The notes under the pieces were generated by a model, which made no database searches, was not told the origin of the DNA, and was given only the letters and a program-made list of their open reading frames with translations. A DNA stretch of 64,000 bases, from NCBI RefSeq assembly GCF_900172325.1, contig NZ_FWFR01000003.1:248001-312000 (forward strand), written 5' to 3'. This document shows positions 36,781 through 45,381 of this stretch, piece by piece; within the stretch, counting starts at the first letter, position 1, and every line of letters begins with the position of its first letter. The DNA is from Oceanibacterium hippocampi. GTDB taxonomy: Bacteria; Pseudomonadota; Alphaproteobacteria; Sneathiellales; Sneathiellaceae. The position numbers and the translations under genes are program-made.

Positions 36781-37209
36781 ATGGACAAGACCGTCATTCC
36801 GACGCCCTGGCCCGGCCGAATGCCGGCTTCGCGATTCCGGGTCATGCGGCCGACCGCGAATTACGAGGCTGTCCTCGCCTTCTACGAGCAGGGTGTCGGG
36901 CTCGATAGGCTCGGTGAATTCGTCGATCACGACGGATATGACGGCACCATGCTCGGGCTCCCCGCCGAGACTTATCACCTCGAGATCATCCGGACCCCGG
37001 ACGCCGACGCCAATCCCTGCCCGAACAAGGATAACGGGCTGGTCTTCTATATCGACGATCCCGACGCCCTGGCCGAGGTCGTGGCCCGAATCAGGGCGAT
37101 GGGCTATTCGCCGGTATCGGCCCGGAATCCATGGTGGGGCAACCACGGCGCCGTGACGTTCGAGGACCCGGACGGGTGGCCCGTGATCCTGTCACCGTCC
37201 AACAGCTAG
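36781..37209 (+). CDS. VOC-family protein (glyoxalase/dioxygenase superfamily)
   Basis: This 142-residue protein has two beta-alpha-beta-beta-beta units of the vicinal oxygen chelate fold. Recognisable segments are RFRVMRPTANYEAVLAFYEQGVGL at the first unit and GAVTFEDPDGWPVILSPS at the end, typical of YycE-like VOC proteins. Metal ligands cannot be fixed with confidence. It follows the SMP-30 gene and converges on an acyl-CoA synthetase homologue, whose stop is 18 bases away. Confidence 0.83.
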   Translation: MDKTVIPTPWPGRMPASRFRVMRPTANYEAVLAFYEQGVGLDRLGEFVDHDGYDGTMLGLPAETYHLEIIRTPDADANPCPNKDNGLVFYIDDPDALAEVVARIRAMGYSPVSARNPWWGNHGAVTFEDPDGWPVILSPSNS

Positions 37210-37227
37210 CGACATTCACGCGCGGGG

Positions 37228-38709
37228 CTAGTCCAGTACGGCCTTGAGGACTTCCGCCTTCACCACCTTCCCGCCGCTGTTCTTCGGAAACGAGTCCATG
37301 AAGAATACATGCTTCGGATGCTTGTAGCTCGCCAGCTTCACGGCGCATTCCACCCTGATTGCCTCGCGCGTGGCGTCCTCCGACATCCCGGAGGCAAGAA
37401 CCAGCGCGACGCCGACCTCTTCCCCGAACGTGGCGTGCGGCACCGGGAACACGCAGCATTCGGAGACGCCGGCCACTGCCGAGACCACGCGCTCTATTTC
37501 CGCGGGGTAGATGTTCACGCCCCCGCGAATGATGACATCCTTGGACCGGCCCTTCAGGCTGAGAAAACCTTCTTCATCGAGGACGCCCAGGTCGCCGGGA
37601 TAGAAGAAGCCATCGCGGAAGGATTTCGCGGCGGCCTCGTCGTCACGGAAGAACCATTGCGCCACACCGGGGCCGCGATAACGCACGGATCCGGTTTCAC
37701 CCGCCGGAAGCGGCTGGTGATCGTCACCCACGACCTGCAGATCGACACGAAAGGCCGGACGCCCCACCGTGTCGGGGTGATCCACCTGGTCTTCCGGGGC
37801 CAGCACGGAAACGCCGCCGCCCTCGGTCGACGCATAATACTCGTAGTAGTTCCGGGTCAGTCGTTCCCGCACCGCCACCCGCTCGTGAGCATGCAAGGGC
37901 GAACCCGAGGAGATGAGTTGGCGAAGGTGCCTGAACCCGGTCAGCTCTTCATCCGGCAGTTCCAGCAGGCGACGCAGCAGGGTGGGCACCAGGAACAGCG
38001 CCGTTGTCCGGGTTTCTCTCACCGCCCGGGCGAGCTCCTCGATCTTGAATGGCGGCGTGTTGAGGATCAGTGTCGCACCGATGGCGATCTGCGACAGGGT
38101 GAAGGCCCGGCCGCCGCCGAAATAAAGCGGCGTCGCCGTCATGAACCGGTCGTAGCTGGAAAACCCCAGCGACGCCATCTGGCTGACCGTGCGGGCGAAC
38201 ATCTGCTCGTGTGTCAGGAGCGGTCCGGTCGGCCGGCCGGTGGTACCCGACGACAGCGAAACGATCATGTCGGTATCGGTGCCCCGTACAATCGGCGCAT
38301 CGTTCGCCGCGGTCTGCAGACGCCTTTTCCAGTCGCTGTCGACGACGACGACGGGGCACTCGACGATCTCCGCTACCGGTTCGTCGCTGAGTAGAATACG
38401 GGGCTTGAAGAAAGCGACCATGCGGCGCTTCTCGTCAGCCTGCCAGCGGGCATCGACGGGCAGCGTGATCGCGCCGATTCGCGCCAGCGCGAACATGAGC
38501 GCGACATACTCGACCGAATCCCTCATGCCGAGGCCGACGAGATCCCCTTTCTGAACGCCGTCCTCGATCAGGATATTCGACGCGCGCCGGACCAGCGCGG
38601 CAAAGTCAGCGTGGGTAAGGCTTTCACCGCCGTGAATCAGCGCCGGATGGTTGCCGCGGGAGACGGCGGCCTGGTCCAGGGTCTCGGCGTAATTGAATCC
38701 GGAGCTCAT
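37228..38709 (-). CDS. AMP-binding enzyme (acyl-CoA synthetase family) with altered phosphate loop
   Basis: This 493-residue ANL-family protein has the adenylate fold and the hinge region GRSKDVIIRGGVNIYPAEIE with a C-terminal lysine in KNSGGKVVKAE. Two changes stand out: the phosphate loop reads SSGTTGRPTG with Thr in place of the usual Lys, and the late TGD motif reads PGDLG. It may still adenylate a carboxylate but perhaps poorly or with a different partner. I use the ATG at 38709 with a GAGG site; frames open to 38742 also exist. It is divergent from the TAXI receptor gene. Confidence 0.85.
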   Translation of the reverse strand: MSSGFNYAETLDQAAVSRGNHPALIHGGESLTHADFAALVRRASNILIEDGVQKGDLVGLGMRDSVEYVALMFALARIGAITLPVDARWQADEKRRMVAFFKPRILLSDEPVAEIVECPVVVVDSDWKRRLQTAANDAPIVRGTDTDMIVSLSSGTTGRPTGPLLTHEQMFARTVSQMASLGFSSYDRFMTATPLYFGGGRAFTLSQIAIGATLILNTPPFKIEELARAVRETRTTALFLVPTLLRRLLELPDEELTGFRHLRQLISSGSPLHAHERVAVRERLTRNYYEYYASTEGGGVSVLAPEDQVDHPDTVGRPAFRVDLQVVGDDHQPLPAGETGSVRYRGPGVAQWFFRDDEAAAKSFRDGFFYPGDLGVLDEEGFLSLKGRSKDVIIRGGVNIYPAEIERVVSAVAGVSECCVFPVPHATFGEEVGVALVLASGMSEDATREAIRVECAVKLASYKHPKHVFFMDSFPKNSGGKVVKAEVLKAVLD

Positions 38710-38775
38710 CTGCTCATCCTCTGCCATCGATCGCAGCGGCACGCCGCGAAAATCCGGGTTTTCCCAATTGTCTTA

Positions 38776-38803
38776 TTGACATAATCTTCATCTGTCCGAT
38801 TAT
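38776..38803 (+). promoter_or_regulatory. Predicted sigma-70 promoter of the TAXI-TRAP operon
   Basis: TTGACA (38776-38781) and GATTAT (38798-38803) are separated by 16 bases in the AT-rich divergent region upstream of the TAXI receptor gene. The element ATAATC-N11-GATTAT, an inverted repeat overlapping this promoter, could be an operator. No regulator gene is adjacent. Confidence 0.5.
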
Positions 38804-38875
38804 TCAAACACAAAATTGGACTTATCTGTCCTCCGAATGACTTCGCATGGGGGCTGTAACCAGAGGGACCAGGAC

Positions 38876-39844
38876 ATGGGAAAGACACGCTTCATGATTG
38901 CGGCCATCGCGGCGGTGCTGTGCACCAGTGGCGTGGCAAGCGCAGAGACATTCATCCGCATCGGATCGGGGCTTGCCGGTACCTACCCGATCGTCGGCGC
39001 GAAGATGGCCGAGATCATCAACGAGAATGTTGAAGGGGTCACCGCGACCACCGTCGCCGGCGGCACCGAGGCCAACTTTGCCCTGATGTCGCAGGGCGAG
39101 ATCGAGATCGTTCTGACCTATGGCTTCCTGACGCCGCGCGTCCAGGCAGGCAAGGGGTCGCTTGGCGTCGCCACGCCGCAGGCGCGTCACCTGATGACGC
39201 TTTACGGGGCGTATTTTCAGCCCGCCGCCTCCAAGGACAGCGGCCTGACGGCCCTGGCCGATCTGGAAAAGGGCAGCTACCGCATCTGGGGCGCCAATGC
39301 GACGTCGATCTTCTACCCGATGATCGCTTCGGCGCTGGAAGCCAACGGCACGAGCTTCGACAAGGTCAAGGCCGCCGGCGGCACCGTGGACGAGATCGGA
39401 TACTCCGACACCGCGGGCGCGATGCAGGACGGGCGCCTCGACGTGGCGTTCTTCGCCGGCCCGGCGCCCTACAGCCTTCTGATGCAGATCGAGAACAAGC
39501 CCGGTTTCACCCTGCTTGGCTTCGACGAGGCGGCCGGCAAGGCCTACAGGGCCGCTCTTGCCGGCACGCGGATGCGTGAGCTTCCGGCCGGCACCTACGA
39601 GGGGCAGACCGAAGCTGTCATGCTGCCCTACCTGATGAACGAGGCGGTTATCTCGGCCGACGTGCCCGAAGACATCGCCTACAAGATCACCAAGGCGCTC
39701 GTCGAGAACGTCGACAAGTTCCATGAGCTCTTCAAGGGCGCGGAGGAAATCCAGCCGGCGACGATGCGCTCGCTGGCCTCGGTGGAAACGCACCCGGGTG
39801 CCGTCAAGTATTACGAAGAAGCGGGCATCAAGGCCGACGATTGA
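38876..39844 (+). CDS. TAXI-family TRAP transporter solute-binding protein
   Basis: This 322-residue periplasmic receptor belongs to the TAXI group, which is distinct from DctP. It has a signal peptide with likely cleavage after Ala23 (ASA-ET) and the TAXI start IRIGSGLAGTYPIVGAKMAEIIN. The ATG at 38876 follows an AGGG site; the frame opens 60 bases earlier without a leader. It pairs with the fused permease that begins 58 bases after its stop. TAXI systems usually carry glutamate-like or other carboxylated ligands, but the ligand is not readable. Confidence 0.9.
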   Translation: MGKTRFMIAAIAAVLCTSGVASAETFIRIGSGLAGTYPIVGAKMAEIINENVEGVTATTVAGGTEANFALMSQGEIEIVLTYGFLTPRVQAGKGSLGVATPQARHLMTLYGAYFQPAASKDSGLTALADLEKGSYRIWGANATSIFYPMIASALEANGTSFDKVKAAGGTVDEIGYSDTAGAMQDGRLDVAFFAGPAPYSLLMQIENKPGFTLLGFDEAAGKAYRAALAGTRMRELPAGTYEGQTEAVMLPYLMNEAVISADVPEDIAYKITKALVENVDKFHELFKGAEEIQPATMRSLASVETHPGAVKYYEEAGIKADD

Positions 39845-39902
39845 TCCTGGCCGACAGAAGGGAGCGGCGGTGCCGCTCCCTTTCGTTTTTCGAAAGTACG
39901 AC

Positions 39903-42212
39903 ATGTCTTCCTCCCAGCCGAAAAACGCCCTGACGAGCCTGCTCAGGGGGAACGCCGCCGCTAGGATCAACGGCTTTCTCATCCTGTTCATGGCGGTGTT
40001 CTTCACGCTGATGCATCTCTACGCGGCAATCTACGGCGCGCCGCCGACGATGCTGTTTCGGCCGCTGCATCTTTCGCTGGCACTGGTCCTTCTGCTCCTC
40101 ATCCACCCGCTCGGACGGCGCTGGTCCGACCCGTTCAACCGCTGGTCGATCATTGACGGGGCGCTGTTTGTCGGGGCGGTGTGGCTGATCTGGTACTACG
40201 TATCGACGTCGCAGGGCTGGGCACTGCGACAGGTCATCATGTCGAACGTCGATGTCTTCGCCGCGCTGCTGACACTGTTCCTGATCGCCGAGGGCGTGCG
40301 GCGCACGCTGGGGCCGATCCTGCTGATCGTCGCCGGGTCGTTCGTCGTTCATGCGCTTTTCGCCAATTACGCGCCGGGCATCCTGTACGGCCCGCCGGTA
40401 AAGCCGCTGACGCTGCTCCGGGCGCTGGTTCTGGGCGATTCCGGTATCTTCGGTACGCCGCTCGGCGTCATGGCCCAGTATGTCGTGATGTTCATTCTCT
40501 TCGGCAATCTCCTCGCGGTTGTCGGTGTGGGAAACTTCTTTCTGCGCCTGTCATTCTCGCTCTTCGGCCATCGGACGGGCGGACCGGCGAAAGCCGCCGT
40601 CGTTTCATCGGCGATGATGGGCACGCTTTCAGGCAGTGCCATCGGCAACGTCCTGACCACGGGCGCCTTCACCATCCCGCTGATGCGCCAGCTCGGCTAT
40701 CGGCCCGCATTCGCCGGCGGAGCGGAGGCCGCGGCCTCGACTGGCGGGATGATCATGCCGCCAGTGATGGGGGCGATCGCTTTCATCATGGCCGAGTTTC
40801 TCGGAAGGCCCTATTCCGAGATCATCCTGGCCGCCCTGATCCCGGCGCTGCTCTATTTCCTGGTGATCTTCGTTGCCGTTCACTTCGAGGCACTCCGCAC
40901 GGGCCTCCGAACCCTGCCGAAAGATGCGCTGCCGCGCACATGGGAAGTCCTGCGGAAGCAGAGCTACCTGCTTCTCCCGATAGGGCTGATCATCGGCGGC
41001 CTGATGGCGGGTTACTCGATCGTCCTCGTCGCGGTTATCGCCGTGTTCGGGACGATCCTCATCGGCTTCGTGAACCGAAGCACCTGGCCGACGCCCTTGC
41101 GGCTCGCGGAGGCGATCGAACAGACCTCGCGTTCGACGGTCGCGCTTTCGGTGACCGCGGCCGCGGCAGGTGTCATCATCGGCGCGATTTTCTCCACCGG
41201 CCTGAGCTTCCAGATCACCCAGGGTGCCCTGCAGATCGCCGGCGAGCGGCTCTGGCTGTTGCTGATCATGAGCGGCATCGTTGCCATTGTCCTCGGCATG
41301 GGGATGACGGCCTCGGCGGTCTATATCACCATGGTCGCCACCGTCGTCCCGATTCTGCGGGCGATGAACGTGGATGAGCTCGCCGCGCACATGTTCGCGT
41401 TCTACTTCGGAATCGTTTCCAACATCACGCCCCCCGTTGCGCTTGCCGCGTTCGCTGCCGCGCCGCTTGCCAACGCGAACCCCATGGCAACCTCGGTGGC
41501 GGCGGCAAGGCTCGGGATCGCCGCCTTCATCATCCCGGTCATGTTCGTCTATCAACCCGCCCTGCTGATGATCGGAAGCTGGAGCGTGATCCTACAGGCC
41601 TCGGTCACGGCAGCCTTCGGCCTCAGCGCCCTGTCGATTGCCTTTGTCGGCTATTTCTCGGCCCCGATCATTCTGCCGCTGCGCCTTGTCATGATCTTCG
41701 GCGCGGGGATGATGATCATTCCCGAATGGCGGACCGATCTGGGCGGAACCGCGATCGTGTTGCTCACGCTGCTTGCCAGCCGCTTCGTCAAGGCACGACA
41801 GGGCAAGAGCGAGGAACGCGCGAGCGGCTCGCGGAAAAGCGCGATCCGCATGGCTGTGGAACGACTGATCGCCAAACGGGTTGCCAAGGCGGCGTTGGGC
41901 GAAGGAGACGGCGAGGCGAGCGGCCTCGAGGGGCCTCGCAAGCTGGCCGATCTGACGCGCGCGCAGGAAGCGTACGGCGGCATCGCGGCGCATACCAGGT
42001 TTGCCCTCTGGTTCGGCTGGGCCGTCTTCGCGCTGCTGGCCGTCGGGATGCATGTCATGGGCACCTCGCTCATCCAGGCCCGCGACCCGCAGACATGGGT
42101 CTGGCAGATGGCGGCGCTCAGCCTCTTTCTGACGGCCGGCCTCGCTGTCACCTTCTGGCGGTCGGCGCTCACCACCCTTGCTGCGGGCGAACGCGATGGC
42201 GAGCCAGCGTAG
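39903..42212 (+). CDS. TRAP transporter fused permease (4TM-12TM, TAXI type)
   Basis: This 769-residue polytopic membrane protein fuses the small (DctQ-like) and large (DctM-like) permease parts, as is normal for TAXI systems. Core motifs include GTLSGSAIGNVLTTGAFTIP, GGMIMPPVMGAIAFIMAEF, and NITPPVALAAFAAAPLANANP. A hydrophilic linker near residues 630-690 joins two further C-terminal helices. I start at the ATG at 39903 (MSSSQPKN); the open extension upstream runs through the end of the receptor gene. An alpha/beta hydrolase gene follows in 12 bases. Confidence 0.9.
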   Translation: MSSSQPKNALTSLLRGNAAARINGFLILFMAVFFTLMHLYAAIYGAPPTMLFRPLHLSLALVLLLLIHPLGRRWSDPFNRWSIIDGALFVGAVWLIWYYVSTSQGWALRQVIMSNVDVFAALLTLFLIAEGVRRTLGPILLIVAGSFVVHALFANYAPGILYGPPVKPLTLLRALVLGDSGIFGTPLGVMAQYVVMFILFGNLLAVVGVGNFFLRLSFSLFGHRTGGPAKAAVVSSAMMGTLSGSAIGNVLTTGAFTIPLMRQLGYRPAFAGGAEAAASTGGMIMPPVMGAIAFIMAEFLGRPYSEIILAALIPALLYFLVIFVAVHFEALRTGLRTLPKDALPRTWEVLRKQSYLLLPIGLIIGGLMAGYSIVLVAVIAVFGTILIGFVNRSTWPTPLRLAEAIEQTSRSTVALSVTAAAAGVIIGAIFSTGLSFQITQGALQIAGERLWLLLIMSGIVAIVLGMGMTASAVYITMVATVVPILRAMNVDELAAHMFAFYFGIVSNITPPVALAAFAAAPLANANPMATSVAAARLGIAAFIIPVMFVYQPALLMIGSWSVILQASVTAAFGLSALSIAFVGYFSAPIILPLRLVMIFGAGMMIIPEWRTDLGGTAIVLLTLLASRFVKARQGKSEERASGSRKSAIRMAVERLIAKRVAKAALGEGDGEASGLEGPRKLADLTRAQEAYGGIAAHTRFALWFGWAVFALLAVGMHVMGTSLIQARDPQTWVWQMAALSLFLTAGLAVTFWRSALTTLAAGERDGEPA

Positions 42213-42224
42213 AAAGGACCGGCG

Positions 42225-43076
42225 ATGACACGGGAGGATGTGTCGCGACAAGCGGTGATCCGGCGCGGGTTCGTGGACGTGACGGACGGCCAGATCCATT
42301 ACCGCGAGGCAGGATCGCGAGCGGCACCCGCCCTTGTGCTCGTCCACGCCTCGCCCGGGTCCGCCAGGGGGTTCGAACCCCTGATGGCTGCGCTGGCGAA
42401 GGAACGCTGGGTGATCGCGCCCGACACGATGGGAAACGGCGATTCCGCCGGCGCGATGCCCGAGCAGCCCGAGATCCCGTTCTTCGCGGGGCGCCTGCGT
42501 GAGGCACTCGACGGCCTTTCGATAGAGAATTGCGATCTTTACGGCGCCCACACCGGCGGTTCAATCGCGGCACAGCTAGCCATCGATGCTCCGCATTTCG
42601 TGCGGAAGCTGGCGCTCGACGGAATCGGCCTCTATCCGGAATCGCTCCAGGCGGAAATCCTCGAACGCTATGCGCCGGAGCTGCAGGCCGATCTGCATGG
42701 TTCGCACCTGAACTGGATCTGGCATTTCGTGCGCGATACCTACATGTTCTGGCCGTGGTACGCGACCGACGCGGCCCATGCCCGCAAGGTGGGTCTGCCC
42801 GCACCGGAAACATTGCATGACAAGGTGGTCGACGTGGCCAAGGCCTACCGCACCTACCACCTCTCCTATCGCGCGGCCTTTCGCTTCGACAAGCGTCGGG
42901 AGTTCGCCCGGATTGCCGTGCCCACTCTCGCGGCCTGTGCGGAAGGCGACATGCTCGCCCAATGGCACGACGAATATGCCGCCCTCATTCCCGGCTCGGT
43001 CAAGGCGACGATCCCCTCGGTCTACGCGAGCCCCGGAGCCGCGGCGGAGGCGTTGCTGGCATTCTTCCGGTCATGA
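42225..43076 (+). CDS. Alpha/beta hydrolase
   Basis: This 283-residue hydrolase has an oxyanion turn in LVHASPGSARGFEP and a nucleophile elbow region around LYGAHTGGSIAAQLA, where the usual Ser of GxSxG is replaced by Thr (GAHTGG). The acid and late histidine are not certain. It is the last gene of the TAXI-TRAP operon, 12 bases after the permease, so it probably acts on the imported compound. A substrate with an ester, lactone or C-C bond is possible. Confidence 0.8.
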   Translation: MTREDVSRQAVIRRGFVDVTDGQIHYREAGSRAAPALVLVHASPGSARGFEPLMAALAKERWVIAPDTMGNGDSAGAMPEQPEIPFFAGRLREALDGLSIENCDLYGAHTGGSIAAQLAIDAPHFVRKLALDGIGLYPESLQAEILERYAPELQADLHGSHLNWIWHFVRDTYMFWPWYATDAAHARKVGLPAPETLHDKVVDVAKAYRTYHLSYRAAFRFDKRREFARIAVPTLAACAEGDMLAQWHDEYAALIPGSVKATIPSVYASPGAAAEALLAFFRS

Positions 43077-43088
43077 GGCGCAACTGAA

Positions 43089-43116
43089 AAAGGCCCCGGG
43101 TGAAACCGGGGCCTTT
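43089..43116. terminator. Bidirectional intrinsic terminator
   Basis: AAAGGCCCCGG and CCGGGGCCTTT form a perfect 11-base stem around GTGAAA. A-rich bases precede it and T-rich bases follow on each strand, so it can stop both the plus-strand hydrolase transcript and the minus-strand amidohydrolase transcript. Confidence 0.85.
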
Positions 43117-43134
43117 CGGGTGACAAGGACGATG

Positions 43135-43998
43135 TCAGTCGTCCAGGCCATACAGCCTGATCGCGTTGTCGCGGAGGAATTTCCGCTTCGCGCCGTCGGG
43201 AATGCCCAGGTCTTCGACCTCTCTCCGGGTGCGCTCGAAATCGAGCACGGGAAAATCCGTCCCGAAGAGAACCTTGTCCTGTCCGAATGACTTGATGTAA
43301 TGGACCATCGAGTCGGGCCAGTATTTCGGCGAATGGGCATCCAGCCCGATAAAGACATTCTTGTGCTTCCAGGCCATCGCGATCATCTCGTCGGTCCACG
43401 GAATGCCCACATGAATGCCGATCAGCTTCAGTTCCGGGAAATCGCAGGCCACGTCGTCCAGCGTGATCGGGCGGCCGACGCTCCGGCGCGGGTAGGTCGG
43501 ATCGTAGATCATCGACTGCCCGACCTGGAGCTGGATCGGAACATCCAGCTCGACGCACTTGGCATAGAATGGATAGTAGCGGGCGTGGTTCGGCGCCAGC
43601 TCGAACCAGTGCGGATAGGAATGCGCGCCGATGAAGCCGAGTTCCTTCACCGCATATTCCAGCTCGCGCACGCCGGCCATGCCCTCGGTCGGGTCAACGC
43701 CCGCAAGTCCGTAGAAGCGGTCGGGATGGGCCTCGACCGCGCGGGCGACCATTTCCAGCGGGATCCGATAGCAGGCGGCCGGGCCGACAGGGCCGTTCTT
43801 GGCGGCGATCAGGAAGGACTTCTCGATACCCGCCGCGTCCATCCGGCGCAGCATTTCTTCCAGCGATACGCCCGCCATGGTGTCATCGCTGACCTTCATC
43901 TTGCCCTGATAGAACTGCTTGCGGCTGGCCGGGCGCAGCGCCTCCACCTCGTCGGTGAACAGGTTCACCACGGTATCGATTGCCTTGACGTCATTCAT
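43135..43998 (-). CDS. Amidohydrolase-2 family protein (ACMSD-like TIM barrel)
   Basis: This 287-residue TIM-barrel protein belongs to the amidohydrolase_2 group, which includes decarboxylases and hydrolases of aromatic or cyclic acids. Late ligands are present: His residues in GAHSYPHWFEL and GIHVGIPW, and Asp in FGTDFPVLDF. The first-strand HxH motif is replaced by DTVVNLF, so metal binding may differ from the family norm. It starts 18 bases after an acyl-CoA dehydrogenase gene and ends before a strong terminator, closing the long minus-strand gene row. Confidence 0.83.
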   Translation of the reverse strand: MNDVKAIDTVVNLFTDEVEALRPASRKQFYQGKMKVSDDTMAGVSLEEMLRRMDAAGIEKSFLIAAKNGPVGPAACYRIPLEMVARAVEAHPDRFYGLAGVDPTEGMAGVRELEYAVKELGFIGAHSYPHWFELAPNHARYYPFYAKCVELDVPIQLQVGQSMIYDPTYPRRSVGRPITLDDVACDFPELKLIGIHVGIPWTDEMIAMAWKHKNVFIGLDAHSPKYWPDSMVHYIKSFGQDKVLFGTDFPVLDFERTRREVEDLGIPDGAKRKFLRDNAIRLYGLDD

Positions 43999-44016
43999 GA
44001 CGATTCTCCTGAACTG

Positions 44017-45177
44017 TCAGAGCCCCAGCTCTTTTGCGATGATATCTCGTTGAATTTCGTTCGATCCCTCGCCGAAGGAATACAGGCGGGCATCGCGCCA
44101 GTAGCGCTGCATCGCGCTTTCGGCGGCGTACCCGGCGCTGGCGAGAATCTGCATGCCATGCTCCGTGACGAACTGCAGGCTTTCGGTCGCCTGGACCTTC
44201 GCCTGGGAGGCAAGGCGCCTGGTATCGCGATCCTGCGAGATCAGCCACGCGAGATTGCGGACCACGAGTCTGGTCGCATCGACCCGCATCTGCATATCCG
44301 CGATCCGGTGACGGATGACCTGGAACTTGCCGATCGGCCGTCCGAACTGCTGGCGCTCGCGGGCATGGGAAATGGCCAGGTCGACGGCCGCCTGCGCGCA
44401 GCCCGTTACCGTGGCCGCCATGCTGGCGCGGGAATAATGCAGGGTGGACATGAGATGCCCGAACCCGCGGCCCTCCTCGCCCATCAGCGCGCTGTCGGGC
44501 ACGAATACGCCATCCAGGGCGATTTCCCAGCTTGGCATGCAGTTATTGCCGACCTTGGGTATCGGCGTCATCGCGATGCCGTCCTGGCCGCGCGGCACCA
44601 GCAGCATCGAGATACCCTTGGGCCCTTCGCTTCCCGGATCGGTGCGCGCGGCGATCAGCAGGTAGTCGGCTCCGTCCGCGTCGCTGATCCAGGTTTTCGA
44701 GCCGTCGATCACCCAGCCGCCATCGGTGCGGACGGCACGGGTGCGGATAGCCCCCGCATCGCTACCGGCCTGGCTTTCCGTCAATGCCAGGGCAATGAGA
44801 CATCTGCCTTCGACGATACGGGGAAGCAGATCGGCCTTCTGCGCGTCCGAGCCGTAGCGCAACAGCGACATCGCGCCAAAGCCGACAACCCGGTTGAAGA
44901 TCGAGCCCACGGCATAGGCGTGGTAGGCGAGGCGTTCCTGAACGAGCGAGACCGTGTACCAGTCGAGCGCGGTACCGCCGTAGGCCTCCGGGATGGGCAG
45001 ACCGAAAAATCCTGCCTCGCCCATCAATGGCAGCAGGTCGTAAGGGGGAACATGACCTTCGTCGCGACGGCGCGCCTCCTCGGGCGGCATGTGCCGGGCC
45101 ATGAACTTGTCCACGGTATCGAGGATCAGCGTCTGCCTTTCGTCCGTGTCGAACTGCTGCATGATGGTTCGTCCCAT
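44017..45177 (-). CDS. Acyl-CoA dehydrogenase
   Basis: This 386-residue FAD enzyme oxidises an acyl-CoA to a 2-enoyl-CoA, passing electrons to electron transfer flavoprotein. Signatures are ALTESQAGSDAGAIRTRA (FAD/substrate region) and the C-terminal FGEGSNEIQRDIIAKEL, whose first Glu is the usual catalytic base position. The start could be the ATG at 45177 or five codons later at 45162 (MQQFDTDE); neither has a strong ribosome site. It lies 204 bases downstream of the lyase gene and just upstream of the amidohydrolase. Confidence 0.9.
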   Translation of the reverse strand: MGRTIMQQFDTDERQTLILDTVDKFMARHMPPEEARRRDEGHVPPYDLLPLMGEAGFFGLPIPEAYGGTALDWYTVSLVQERLAYHAYAVGSIFNRVVGFGAMSLLRYGSDAQKADLLPRIVEGRCLIALALTESQAGSDAGAIRTRAVRTDGGWVIDGSKTWISDADGADYLLIAARTDPGSEGPKGISMLLVPRGQDGIAMTPIPKVGNNCMPSWEIALDGVFVPDSALMGEEGRGFGHLMSTLHYSRASMAATVTGCAQAAVDLAISHARERQQFGRPIGKFQVIRHRIADMQMRVDATRLVVRNLAWLISQDRDTRRLASQAKVQATESLQFVTEHGMQILASAGYAAESAMQRYWRDARLYSFGEGSNEIQRDIIAKELGL

Positions 45178-45381
45178 TCATCGATCTGCCTGATCTCGCC
45201 CGGAAATCAGGATCCCGCGTCGCTGTCGTCAGACCACGAGACCGGTACCTTCTCGTGCGGCGCCATGGCGGCATGAAGCACGTGTCCAATTACCGTCAGC
45301 AGGATGCCGATCGCGACTTGCTGGCCGGGTGACGGAATCGCGCCGACTGGGAGCCGGTTGCCGGACAGCCCGCGCAACCTG

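Noticed and set aside
43300-45276. A 658-codon plus-strand open frame
   Set aside because: Antisense to the amidohydrolase and acyl-CoA dehydrogenase genes, both of which have convincing motifs.
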